Shown: positions 34,983-42,691, numbered from the stretch's first letter. The stretch is DNA of 64,000 nt from Streptomyces toxytricini (GCF_014649915.1 NZ_BMTY01000003.1:263778-327777), one strand, 5' to 3'. Notes: generated by a model from the letters alone, not told the origin. Translations and numbers: made by a program.

Positions 34983-35696
34983 CTACGCGACGAGCTCCTC
35001 GAAGGACTCGGACTCGTCGCGGCCGAAGCTCAGGACCTCGTCGTCGCGCAGGCGGCGCAGGGAGCGCCAGATGCTCGACTTCACGGTGCCGACGCTGATG
35101 CCCAGGATCTCCGCGATCTCCGGGTCGGTGCGGCCCTCGTAGTAGCGCAGCACCAGCATCGTGCGCTGCGGCTCCGGGATCCGGGCCAGCGCCTGCCACA
35201 GCACCGCCCGCAGCTCCGTCCCGCGCATCGCGTCGGTGTCGGCGGCGGCCTCCGGCAGCTCCTCCGTCGGGTACTCGTTGAGCTTCCGCCGGCGCCAGGC
35301 GCTGATGTGCAGGTTCGTCATGGTGCGGCGCAGGTAGCCCCCGACGGCCGCCTTGTCGCTGATCCGGTCCCAGGCCCGGTACGTCGAGAACAGCGCGCTC
35401 TGGAGCAGGTCCTCCGCCTCGTACCGGTCGCCCGTCAGGTGGAAGGCCGTCGCGTACAGCGCGGCCCGCCGCTCCCGGACGTACGCGGTGAACTCCGCCT
35501 CCGAGTCCGAGGACAGGCGCGGCGCCTGCTCGGCCGGGGCGGCGGGAGCCGCTGCCCGGTAGGTGTTCGCGTCGATGGCCACCGTGTGCGCCTGCCGGGG
35601 ACGGGCGACCGCCACCGACCGGGCACCCGCCCGGCGGTTCACATCGTGCAGCCGCGTGACAACCGCGCTGGTGGTGGTGCTGTGCAGCGTGTTCAT
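34983..35696 (-). CDS. sigQ: ECF sigma factor SigQ
   Basis: 237-residue SigE-family-type ECF sigma factor. An N-terminal extension of about 60 residues precedes region 2 (FTAYVRERRAALYATAFHLTGDRYEAEDLLQSALFSTYRAWDRI) and region 4 (ARIPEPQRTMLVLRYYEGRTDPEIAEILGISVGTVKSSIWRSLRRLR). It lies divergent to afsQ1. In S. coelicolor SigQ works against antibiotic production and is under AfsQ1 control, as I recall; the same box is present here. Assigned from this context rather than from sequence alone. Confidence 0.85.
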   Translation of the reverse strand: MNTLHSTTTSAVVTRLHDVNRRAGARSVAVARPRQAHTVAIDANTYRAAAPAAPAEQAPRLSSDSEAEFTAYVRERRAALYATAFHLTGDRYEAEDLLQSALFSTYRAWDRISDKAAVGGYLRRTMTNLHISAWRRRKLNEYPTEELPEAAADTDAMRGTELRAVLWQALARIPEPQRTMLVLRYYEGRTDPEIAEILGISVGTVKSSIWRSLRRLRDDEVLSFGRDESESFEELVA

Positions 35697-35795
35697 CTCG
35701 CGCCCCCCGTCGTAGGTCTGCTTCGGTTACCGGGCTCCTGCTCGGTGCGTTGGTAGAAGCCTGCCCCCCGGACATAACCGGGCTGTCCGCCGACT

Positions 35796-35811
35796 GTCAC
35801 AGGCGTGTCAC
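35796..35811 (+). promoter_or_regulatory. AfsQ1-binding box between sigQ and afsQ1
   Basis: GTCAC-AGGCGT-GTCAC, an exact match to the published AfsQ1 direct-repeat consensus GTnAC-n6-GTnAC. It lies 100 bases from the sigQ start and 81 bases from the afsQ1 start. Confidence 0.85.
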
Positions 35812-35891
35812 AGCGCCGCGCCGCACCGCCCGCGGCGCCGCTCCGCGCACGACGGTCGAACTCCCGACTGCCCATGGGACAGAATGTGGCC

Positions 35892-36569
35892 GTGCCTTTC
35901 CTGTTGCTGATCGAGGACGACGACGCCATCCGCACGGCCCTCGAACTCTCCCTGACCCGCCAGGGCCACCGCGTGGCCACTGCGGCGACGGGCGAGGACG
36001 GTCTGAAGATGCTGCGCGAGCAGCGCCCGGACCTGATCGTGCTGGACGTGATGCTGCCCGGGATCGACGGCTTCGAGGTGTGCCGGCGGATCCGCCGCAC
36101 CGACCAGCTGCCGATCATCCTGCTGACCGCGCGCAGCGACGACATCGACGTGGTCGTCGGCCTGGAGTCGGGCGCCGACGACTACGTCGTCAAACCCGTC
36201 CAGGGCCGGGTGCTCGACGCCCGGATCCGGGCGGTCCTGCGCCGCGGCGAGCGGGAGGCCAGCGACTCGGCCGTCTTCGGGTCCCTGGTCATCGACCGGG
36301 CCGCGATGACGGTCACGAAGAACGGCGAGGACCTCCAGCTGACCCCGACCGAGCTGCGGCTGCTGCTGGAGCTCAGCCGCCGGCCCGGCCAGGCCCTCTC
36401 CCGCCAGCAGCTGCTGCGGCTGGTGTGGGAGCACGACTACCTGGGCGACTCCCGCCTCGTGGACGCCTGCGTCCAGCGGCTGCGCGCCAAGGTCGAGGAA
36501 GTGCCGTCCTCCCCGACCCTCATCCGGACCGTCCGCGGGGTCGGCTACCGCCTGGACTCGCCGCAGTGA
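35892..36569 (+). CDS. afsQ1: Response regulator AfsQ1
   Basis: 225-residue OmpR-type regulator. Receiver domain at residues 1-115 with acidic pocket IEDDDA, phosphorylated Asp52 (VLDVMLPGIDGFEVC), and DDYVVKPVQGRVL carrying the conserved Lys. DNA-binding winged helix at about 130-222 (LTPTELRLLLELSRRPGQALSRQQLLRLVWEHDYLGDSRLVDACVQRLRAKVE). GTG 35892 gives a start PFLLLIEDDD at the length I recall for S. coelicolor AfsQ1. In that species it activates antibiotic synthesis and adjusts nitrogen metabolism. It overlaps afsQ2 by 4 bases. Confidence 0.93.
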   Translation: MPFLLLIEDDDAIRTALELSLTRQGHRVATAATGEDGLKMLREQRPDLIVLDVMLPGIDGFEVCRRIRRTDQLPIILLTARSDDIDVVVGLESGADDYVVKPVQGRVLDARIRAVLRRGEREASDSAVFGSLVIDRAAMTVTKNGEDLQLTPTELRLLLELSRRPGQALSRQQLLRLVWEHDYLGDSRLVDACVQRLRAKVEEVPSSPTLIRTVRGVGYRLDSPQ

Positions 36570-38056
36570 TCCACGCTCTGTTCGCGGGCCTTCGCTGGAC
36601 CAGCCTGCGGCTGCGGCTCCTCCTGGTCTTCTCCCTCGTCGCGCTGGTCGCCGCCGTGTCCGCCTCGGGCATCGCGTACTGGCTCAACCGCGAGGCCGTC
36701 CTGACCCGCACCCAAGAGGCCGCCCTCGGCGACTTCCGGCAGGAGATGCAGGACCGGGCCGCGGCCCTGCCCGCCGACCCCACCCCGGAGGAACTCCAGC
36801 GCACCGCCGACCTGATGGCCGGCAGCGCCCCCGGGTACAGCGTGCTGCTGGTCGACGAGCGGCCCGACGGGCGCACCGCGTTCGGCGCGGCCGGCCCGGA
36901 CGCCTTCCGGCTGGAGGACGTCCCCGAGTCCCTGCGGCGGGCCGTGAACGACCGCCAGAAGGCCACCGCCGCGCACGACGCCGAGTACCACATGTACTGG
37001 CAGCGCACGAAGCCGCACGGCAACCCGTACCTCGTCGGCGGCACCCGCATCGTCGGCGGCGGCCCGACCGGCTACATGTACAAGTCGCTCGCGCAGGAGC
37101 GCGACGACCTGAACACCCTCGGCTGGTCCCTCGCCATCGCCACCGTGCTGGCGCTCCTCGGCTCGGCCCTGCTGGCACAGGTGGCCGCCCGCACCGTCCT
37201 CAAGCCCGTCCAGCGGCTCGGCGACGCCGCCCGCCGCCTCGGCGAGGGGGAGCTCGACCACCGCCTCGACGTCTCCGGCAACGATGAACTCGCCGACCTG
37301 TCGCACACCTTCAACAAGACGGCGGAGGCGCTGGAGAAGAAGGTCGCCGACATGAGCGCCCGCGAGGAGGCCAGCCGGCGCTTCGTCGCCGACATGTCGC
37401 ACGAGCTGCGCACCCCCCTCACCGCGCTGACGGCCGTCGCCGAGGTGCTGGAGGAGGAGGTCGACGACCTCGACCCGATGATCGCGCCCGCGGTCACCCT
37501 CGTCGTCAGCGAGACCCGCCGGCTGTACGACCTCGTCGAGAACCTGATGGAGGTCACCCGCTTCGACGCGGGGACGGCCCGCCTCGTCATCGACGACGTC
37601 GATGTCGCCGACCAGGTCACCGCCTGCATCGACGCCCGTGCCTGGCTCGACGCCGTCGAACTCGACGCCGAGCGGGGCATCGTCGCCCGCCTCGACCCGC
37701 GCCGCCTCGACGTCATCCTCGCCAACCTCATCGGCAACGCCCTCAAGCACGGCGGCTCGCCGGTGCGGGTCTCCGTGCGGGTCGAGGGGGAGTGGCTGGT
37801 CATCGCGGTCCGCGACAACGGCCCCGGCATCCCGGAAGAGGTGCTGCCGCACGTCTTCGACCGCTTCTACAAGGCCAGCGCGTCCCGCCCGAAGTCCGAC
37901 GGCAGCGGCCTGGGCCTGTCCATCGCCGTGGAGAACGCGCACATCCACGGCGGCGAGATCACCGCGGCCAACGCGGAGGGCGGCGGCGCGCTGTTCACGC
38001 TGCGCCTGCCGGTGGACGTGGGGAAGGTGATCGCCGGTGGCGACGCACAGGAGTAG
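36566..38056 (+). CDS. afsQ2: Sensor histidine kinase AfsQ2
   Basis: 496-residue membrane kinase. Two membrane segments at about residues 15-38 and 187-208 enclose an extracytoplasmic sensor of about 150 residues. HAMP at about 209-262 (RTVLKPVQRLGDAARRLGEGELDHRLD), then the phospho-acceptor His279 (FVADMSHELRTPLTAL), N box NLIGNALKHGG, and G boxes DNGPGIPEEV and SDGSGLGLSI. GTG 36566 overlaps the afsQ1 stop. It phosphorylates AfsQ1 in response to an as yet undefined signal (glutamate in some studies of the S. coelicolor system). Confidence 0.93.
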   Translation: MIHALFAGLRWTSLRLRLLLVFSLVALVAAVSASGIAYWLNREAVLTRTQEAALGDFRQEMQDRAAALPADPTPEELQRTADLMAGSAPGYSVLLVDERPDGRTAFGAAGPDAFRLEDVPESLRRAVNDRQKATAAHDAEYHMYWQRTKPHGNPYLVGGTRIVGGGPTGYMYKSLAQERDDLNTLGWSLAIATVLALLGSALLAQVAARTVLKPVQRLGDAARRLGEGELDHRLDVSGNDELADLSHTFNKTAEALEKKVADMSAREEASRRFVADMSHELRTPLTALTAVAEVLEEEVDDLDPMIAPAVTLVVSETRRLYDLVENLMEVTRFDAGTARLVIDDVDVADQVTACIDARAWLDAVELDAERGIVARLDPRRLDVILANLIGNALKHGGSPVRVSVRVEGEWLVIAVRDNGPGIPEEVLPHVFDRFYKASASRPKSDGSGLGLSIAVENAHIHGGEITAANAEGGGALFTLRLPVDVGKVIAGGDAQE

Positions 38057-38681
38057 GGCGGCCGCGGCGGCCGCGGTCGTCGGCGCCCTGGCGTCCCTGT
38101 CGGCCGGGTGCGGGATCCGGGCGACGACCGTCCCCGTCGACGTCGGCCCGGCCCCCTCGCGGGTCTCCTGCGACATCCCGGCGCAGCAGGGCGGGGCGCA
38201 GGGCTTCCGGGCGACCGTGGAACTCGTGTGCGGCTCGCAGCTGGTCGGGGTCGAGCGGATCGTGCCGATGGCGACCGAGAAGAAGCCCGCCCGGACGGCC
38301 GCCCAGGCGGCCGCGGAGGCGCTGCTGGCGGCCCTGGAGCGGGAGCCCGGCCACGACGAGCGGGAGGCGGGCTTCACGACCGCCGTCCCCGACGGGCTGA
38401 CGACCGCCCCGGTCCGGGCGGCCGACCCCGCCGGAACGGTACGCCTCAGCCGCAAGCCCGAGGACCTGCCGCCGGTGGCGCTCGCCCAGGTGGTGTGCAC
38501 CCTCGCGGGCAACGAGACCGTCTCGGCCGGGCCGGGCCCGGTCGTCCTCGGCGGCCCGGACAGCGACCCGCCGCGCGCCTGGGAGTGCACGGACGCCGTC
38601 CGCGCCCGCCCCGAGTCCGTCCCGACGCTGGGCGAGCTCGTCCGCCCCGTGCCGTCGCCTGCACCGTCGCCGACCGGCTGA
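38037..38681 (+). CDS. Putative lipoprotein encoded with AfsQ1/AfsQ2
   Basis: 214 residues. Starts with GTG 38037, 20 bases inside afsQ2, so it is translationally coupled. Short basic N-terminus and hydrophobic segment (AAAAAAVVGALASL) ending in a lipobox-like SAGC. The rest has RVSCDIPAQQGGAQGFRATVELVCGSQLVGVERIVPM, which reads as a small beta-rich domain, then a Pro-rich tail. By position it may be an accessory sensor for AfsQ2. Conserved at this locus in S. coelicolor as I recall; function not established. Confidence 0.8.
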   Translation: MATHRSRAAAAAAVVGALASLSAGCGIRATTVPVDVGPAPSRVSCDIPAQQGGAQGFRATVELVCGSQLVGVERIVPMATEKKPARTAAQAAAEALLAALEREPGHDEREAGFTTAVPDGLTTAPVRAADPAGTVRLSRKPEDLPPVALAQVVCTLAGNETVSAGPGPVVLGGPDSDPPRAWECTDAVRARPESVPTLGELVRPVPSPAPSPTG

Positions 38682-38731
38682 CCAACCCGTCCCGCTCGGA
38701 GGCCTGTTCGGGCCGTCGCCCGGGGGATGCG

Positions 38732-38769
38732 GTACCGACCCGTACTCATCGAGGAGTACGGGTTGGTAC
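38732..38769 (+). promoter_or_regulatory. Large inverted repeat before the XRE-DUF5753 gene
   Basis: 16-pair stem (one G-U) with core ACCCGTACTC (38738-38747) and GAGTACGGGT (38754-38763), outer arms GGTACC-type, loop ATCGAG. It lies 38 bases before the XRE gene start and about 50 bases after the lipoprotein stop. It could end the afsQ transcript, or be the operator of the XRE regulator; the AT content and distance favour the operator. Confidence 0.55.
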
Positions 38770-38806
38770 GGGATTGAGCCGCAGGCGCGGGTGGCAGTGC
38801 ACGCGT

Positions 38807-39634
38807 ATGCCACCACGGAAGAGGGCGCCACGGCCCAACGCGACCGCGATGAAGATGATCGGCGAGCAGGTAGCCACCGGCCGGATCGCCAAGAAGCTCA
38901 CCCAGAGCGGGCTCGCCGACCTGGTCAACATGGACAGCGAGACCATCGCCTCCATCGAGCAGGGGCGGCGCGTGCTGATGCCGGACGTCGCCGAGCGGAT
39001 GGACCGGGCCCTCGGGCTCCCCGGCGTGCTCACCGTCGCGGCCCTGCGGATGCCGGAGGTCGACATGATCCCGGCCTGGGCCGAGGAGTACTTCGAGCGG
39101 GAGCGCGAGGCCCTCGCCCTGTCCTGGTTCGACACGATGATCGTGCCCGGCCTGCTCCAGACCGAGGCCTACGCCCGCGCCGTGCTGTCCTGCCGCGTCC
39201 CGTACCTGGGGGAGGCCAAGGTCGAACTCCAGACGGCGCGGCGGATGCAGCGCCAGGAGATACTGCGCCGCCCCGTGCCGCCGACGCTCTCGTTCGTGAT
39301 CTGGGAGCCCGCCCTGCGGGACCGGATCGGCGGGGCGGAGGTGTACCGGGAGCAGATCCGGTACCTGCGGGAGTGCGCCGACCTGCCGTCTGCTTCGGTC
39401 CAGGTGCTGCCGCTGGGACTCACCGCCCAGGCGGGGCTCAATGGCCCCTTCACGCTCCTGGAAACACCCGAGTTCCAGCACCTCGCCTACTCCGAGACTC
39501 AGCGCGGCAGCTTCCTCGTTCGCGACCCGAACGAGGTCAGCATCCTCACGCAGAAGTATGCGATGCTGCGGTCCCAGGCCCTCAACGTGGCAGAGACCAA
39601 GGGGCTGTTGGACCGGCTGCTAGGAGAGTCATGA
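38807..39634 (+). CDS. XRE-family regulator with DUF5753 domain
   Basis: 275 residues. The XRE HTH is at about 15-75 (MIGEQVATGRIAKKLTQSGLADLVNMDSETIASIEQGRRVLMPD). The DUF5753 domain runs about 90-270 (EYFEREREALALSWFDTMIVPGLLQTEAYARAVL, RRMQRQEILRRPVPPTLSFVIWEPALRDRIGG, LPSASVQVLPLG, YSETQRGSFLVRDPNEV). Streptomyces encode many such regulators paired with a small DUF397 protein, of which WhiJ and BldB-linked pairs are known. ATG 38807. It overlaps the DUF397 gene by ATGA. Confidence 0.92.
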   Translation: MPPRKRAPRPNATAMKMIGEQVATGRIAKKLTQSGLADLVNMDSETIASIEQGRRVLMPDVAERMDRALGLPGVLTVAALRMPEVDMIPAWAEEYFEREREALALSWFDTMIVPGLLQTEAYARAVLSCRVPYLGEAKVELQTARRMQRQEILRRPVPPTLSFVIWEPALRDRIGGAEVYREQIRYLRECADLPSASVQVLPLGLTAQAGLNGPFTLLETPEFQHLAYSETQRGSFLVRDPNEVSILTQKYAMLRSQALNVAETKGLLDRLLGES

Positions 39635-39930
39635 GCACCGAACTCGTGTGGTTCAAGTCCAGCTACAGCGGTGACGAGGGCGGCCAGTGCGTCGAAGTGG
39701 CCTATGACTGGCGGAAGTCCAGCCACAGCGGTGACGAGGGGGGCGCCTGCGTCGAGGTCTCCGCGAGGTGGCGCACGTCCAGCCACAGCGGCAGCGAAGG
39801 CGGCCAGTGCGTGGAGGTGGCCGCCTGCCCCCACGCCGTGCACGTCCGTGACTCGAAGGTCGACGGCGGCCCGGTCCTGGACCTGGCCCCGGCCAGTTGG
39901 GCCGCGCTCACCGGCTGGGTGGCGGCGTAG
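39631..39930 (+). CDS. DUF397 protein with three tandem DUF397 units
   Basis: 99 residues. Most DUF397 proteins carry one W-x-K-S-S-Y-S-G-x-E-G-G-x-C-V-E-V motif; this one has three, starting at Trp7, Trp27 and Trp47 with an exact period of 20 residues, each with SSxSGxEGGxCVEV. The remainder (ACPHAVHVRDSKVDGGPVLDLAPASW) is the usual DUF397 C-terminus. ATG 39631 overlaps the stop of the XRE regulator, its likely partner. In related pairs the small protein counteracts or modulates the regulator. What extra copies do is unknown. Confidence 0.9.
   Translation: MSTELVWFKSSYSGDEGGQCVEVAYDWRKSSHSGDEGGACVEVSARWRTSSHSGSEGGQCVEVAACPHAVHVRDSKVDGGPVLDLAPASWAALTGWVAA
39649..39828 (+). repeat. Triplicated 60-base unit inside the DUF397 gene
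   Basis: Three in-frame 60-base units at 39649-39708, 39709-39768 and 39769-39828. Each encodes one W-x-x-S-S-x-S-G unit; the DNA copies share runs such as agcggtgacgaggg and tccagc, which fits recent tandem duplication. Confidence 0.85.
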
Positions 39931-39946
39931 TCCCGCAGGAACGCCG

Positions 39947-39979
39947 ACGGGCCCCGGACCACGAGGGTCCGGGGCCCGT
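39947..39979. terminator. Bidirectional terminator between the DUF397 gene and the phosphomutase gene
   Basis: Perfect 14-bp stem ACGGGCCCCGGACC / GGTCCGGGGCCCGT with loop ACGAG, 17 bases after the DUF397 stop and 22 bases after the convergent phosphomutase stop. Confidence 0.8.
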
Positions 39980-40000
39980 ACGGGCATGCTCGGCGGCGGC

Positions 40001-41656
40001 TCAGAGGCCCATGGCCGCCGAGAGGTCCTTCTTGACCGCGTCCAGGACCTCCTGGCCGCGGACGCGGGCCGCCGCCAGGTCGGAGGCCTCGGCCACCGGG
40101 ACGACGACCTCCAGGTAGCACTTCAGCTTGGGCTCCGTGCCCGACGGTCGGCAGATCACCCGGGCCTTGTAGTCGCCCTCCAGGTAGTAGCGCAGGCCGT
40201 CCGTGGGCGGGAGCTTGTCCGTGCCCCGGTTCAGGTCCTCCGCCGAGACCACCCGCAGGCCCGCCAGGGACACCGGCGGCTGCGCCCGCAGCTGCGCCAT
40301 CGCGTTCGCGATGACCGACAGGTCCTCCACGCGGACCGACAGCTGGTCGGTGTGGTGCAGGCCGTGGGCCATGGCCAGGTCGTCCAGCAGGTCGGTCAGG
40401 GTGCGGCCCTGCTCCTTCAGCTCCGAGGCGAGCTCCGCCACCAGCAGGGCGGCGGTGATGCCGTCCTTGTCGCGGACGCCCTCGGGGTCCACGCAGTAGC
40501 CGAGCGCCTCCTCGTAGCCGTAGCGCAGGCCGTCGACGCGGGCGATCCACTTGAAGCCCGTCAGGGTCTCCTCGTAGCCGACGCCGGCCGCCTCCGCGAT
40601 CCGGCCGAGCAGGCTGGAGGAGACGATCGACTCGGCGAAGACGCCCCGCGCGCCCTTGTGGACCAGGTGGGCGGCGAGGAGCGCGCCGACCTCGTCGCCG
40701 CGCAGCATCCGCCAGCCGCCGGGCGCCGCCGCGTCCGGGACGGCCACCGCGCAGCGGTCCGCGTCCGGGTCGTTCGCGATGACGATGTCCGGGCGGACCT
40801 CGGCGGCCTTCGCGAAGGCCAGGTCCATGGCGCCCGGCTCCTCCGGGTTGGGGAACGCCACCGTCGGGAAGTCCGGGTCCGGCTCGGCCTGCTCGGCGAC
40901 CAGGACCGGCTCGGGGAAGCCGTGCCGGGCGAACGCCGCCAGGACGACGTCCTTGCCGACGCCGTGCATGGCCGTGTAGACGGTGCGCACGCCGCGCGGG
41001 GAGCCCGGCGTCAGCACCGCGTCCGTACGGGCCAGGTACGCCTGCAGGACCTCCTCGCCGAGCTCCTCCCAGCCGGACTCCGGGCGCGGCACGGACGCCA
41101 GGGTCTCCACCCGGGCGATCTCGGCCGCGATCCCGGCGTCCGCGGGGGAGACGATCTGCGAGCCGTCGCCGAGGTAGACCTTGTAGCCGTTGTCCCGGGG
41201 CGGGTTGTGGCTGGCGGTCACCTCGACGCCGGCGACGGCCCCGAGGTGCCGTATGGCGTACGCGAGGACGGGCGTCGGCAGGGGGCGGGGCAGGACGGCC
41301 GCGCGCAGGCCGGCACCGGTCATGACGGCGGCGGTGTCGCGGGCGAAGTCCGCGGACTTGTGGCGCGCGTCGTAGCCGATCACGACCAGCCCGCCGGCGT
41401 GGCCCTGGGCCTTCAGGTACGCGGCGAGGCCCGCCGCGGCCCGGATGACCACCGAGCGGTTCATCCGCATCGGGCCGGCGCCGATCTCGCCGCGCAGCCC
41501 GGCGGTGCCGAACTGGAGGGTGCCGGAGAACCGGGCCGCCAGCTCGTCGGTGTCGCCCGCCTCGATGAGGCCGGCGAGCTCCTGCGCCGTCTCCGGGTCG
41601 GGGTCCTCGGCCAGCCAGGCGCGCGCCCGGGTGATCAGGTCGTCCTGTTCCTGCAC
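40001..41656 (-). CDS. Phospho-sugar mutase of the PGM2 type, probable phosphopentomutase
   Basis: 551-residue alpha-D-phosphohexomutase-superfamily protein. Catalytic Ser149 in GVEVTASHNPPRDNGYKVY, metal loop IANDPDADRC, sugar motif GYEEALGY and phosphate motif RPSGTEPKLKCYLEV are all intact. The N-terminal LQFGTAGLRGEIGAGPMRMN block fits the PGM2/PmmB group, which includes phosphopentomutases. It lies 35 bases after deoD on the same strand, the place where deoB often stands. I therefore infer conversion of (deoxy)ribose-1-phosphate to the 5-phosphate. Start GTG 41656. General annotation would be phosphomannomutase or phosphoglucomutase. Confidence 0.85.
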   Translation of the reverse strand: MQEQDDLITRARAWLAEDPDPETAQELAGLIEAGDTDELAARFSGTLQFGTAGLRGEIGAGPMRMNRSVVIRAAAGLAAYLKAQGHAGGLVVIGYDARHKSADFARDTAAVMTGAGLRAAVLPRPLPTPVLAYAIRHLGAVAGVEVTASHNPPRDNGYKVYLGDGSQIVSPADAGIAAEIARVETLASVPRPESGWEELGEEVLQAYLARTDAVLTPGSPRGVRTVYTAMHGVGKDVVLAAFARHGFPEPVLVAEQAEPDPDFPTVAFPNPEEPGAMDLAFAKAAEVRPDIVIANDPDADRCAVAVPDAAAPGGWRMLRGDEVGALLAAHLVHKGARGVFAESIVSSSLLGRIAEAAGVGYEETLTGFKWIARVDGLRYGYEEALGYCVDPEGVRDKDGITAALLVAELASELKEQGRTLTDLLDDLAMAHGLHHTDQLSVRVEDLSVIANAMAQLRAQPPVSLAGLRVVSAEDLNRGTDKLPPTDGLRYYLEGDYKARVICRPSGTEPKLKCYLEVVVPVAEASDLAAARVRGQEVLDAVKKDLSAAMGL

Positions 41657-41691
41657 TACTTCCGCCTTGTCTCTCGTACGGTGCCGGTGCC

Positions 41692-42498
41692 TCAGATGCG
41701 GGCGAGGACCTGGGTCAGCAGCTTGCCCATGCGGGCGGCCGAGTCACGGCCGGCCTGGAGGACCTCTTCGTGGTTCAGCGGCTCGCCGGACAGGCCCGCC
41801 GCCAGGTTGGTGACCAGGGAGATGCCGAGCACCTCGGCGCCGGCCTCGCGGGCGGCGATGGCCTCCAGGACCGTGGACATGCCGACGAGGTCGGCGCCGA
41901 GGACGCGGACCATGTTGATCTCGGCCGGGGTCTCGTAGTGCGGCCCGGGGAACTGGGCGTAGACGCCCTCCTCCAGGGTCGGGTCGATCTCCTTGCACAT
42001 CGCGCGCAGCGCGGGCGAGTACAGGTCGGTCAGGTCCACGAAGTTCGCGCCGACGATCGGCGAGGTCGCCGTCAGGTTCAGGTGGTCGCTGATCAGGACC
42101 GGCTGGCCGGGCGCCATGCCCTCGCGCAGGCCGCCGCAGCCGTTGGTCAGCACGACGGTCTTGCAGCCCGCGGCGACGGCGGTGCGGACGCCGTGGGCGA
42201 CGGCGGCGACGCCGAGGCCCTCGTAGTAGTGCGTGCGGCCCAGGAAGAGCAGCGCGCGCTTGTCGCCGATCTTGTACGAGCGGACCTTGCCGCCGTGGCC
42301 CTCGACCGCGGGGGGCGGGAAGCCGGGCAGCTCGGTGACGGGGAATTCGAACTCGGGGGCGCCGAGCGCCTCCGCGGCGGGGGCCCAGCCGGAGCCCATG
42401 ACCAGGGCGACGTCGTGGGTCTCGGCGCCGGTGAGCTCGCGCAGGCGCGCGGCGGCGGCGTCTGCGGCGGCGTGGGGGTCGGTAACAGATGCGTTCAC
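41692..42498 (-). CDS. deoD: Purine-nucleoside phosphorylase, trimeric type
   Basis: 268-residue PNP/MTAP-family enzyme turning inosine or guanosine plus phosphate into the base and (deoxy)ribose-1-phosphate. Motifs: [11 protein letters not shown] (phosphate loop), [56 protein letters not shown] and [26 protein letters not shown]. Start GTG 42498 lies 7 bases after a TACGCT hexamer, so its mRNA may be leaderless. The operator lies 25 bases upstream. The phosphomutase follows after 35 bases. Confidence 0.93.
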   Translation of the reverse strand: MNASVTDPHAAADAAAARLRELTGAETHDVALVMGSGWAPAAEALGAPEFEFPVTELPGFPPPAVEGHGGKVRSYKIGDKRALLFLGRTHYYEGLGVAAVAHGVRTAVAAGCKTVVLTNGCGGLREGMAPGQPVLISDHLNLTATSPIVGANFVDLTDLYSPALRAMCKEIDPTLEEGVYAQFPGPHYETPAEINMVRVLGADLVGMSTVLEAIAAREAGAEVLGISLVTNLAAGLSGEPLNHEEVLQAGRDSAARMGKLLTQVLARI

Positions 42499-42505
42499 GC
42501 AGACG

Positions 42506-42511
42506 AGCGTA
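42506..42511 (-). promoter_or_regulatory. Probable -10 hexamer of the deoD promoter
   Basis: TACGCT on the minus strand, 7 bases before the GTG start. No ribosome-binding site is present in between, which suggests leaderless translation. The operator at 42523-42536 covers the spacer to the -35 region. Confidence 0.55.
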
Positions 42512-42522
42512 GCCGCTTATCG

Positions 42523-42536
42523 CCTACGCGCGTAGA
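42523..42536 (-). promoter_or_regulatory. Nucleoside-regulon operator, site 6 (deoD-phosphomutase operon)
   Basis: TCTACGCGCGTAGG on the minus strand, core CTACGCGCGTAG at 42524-42535. It overlaps the promoter spacer of deoD. The next gene to the right ends far away and faces left, so only deoD can be the target. Confidence 0.82.
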
Positions 42537-42691
42537 TGGCGCTGCTCACGGTGTTCGGATCGTTGCCTTGGCGTTTCCGCCGAATCGTCCCGCTGCGCCG
42601 GGCGCGCCCGGTTCGGCCGCACGCCCGCGACCTGCGACGACGCGAGGCGGCGCGGGGGAGCGCCGGGTGCCGGAGAGCGCGCGGGCCGGGC

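Noticed and set aside
36545..39481. A 978-codon open frame on the minus strand opposite afsQ1/afsQ2 and the XRE gene
   Set aside because: It runs antisense to three well-recognised genes, its translation is low-complexity Gly/Arg/Val text without any domain, and long empty frames are normal in DNA of this GC content.
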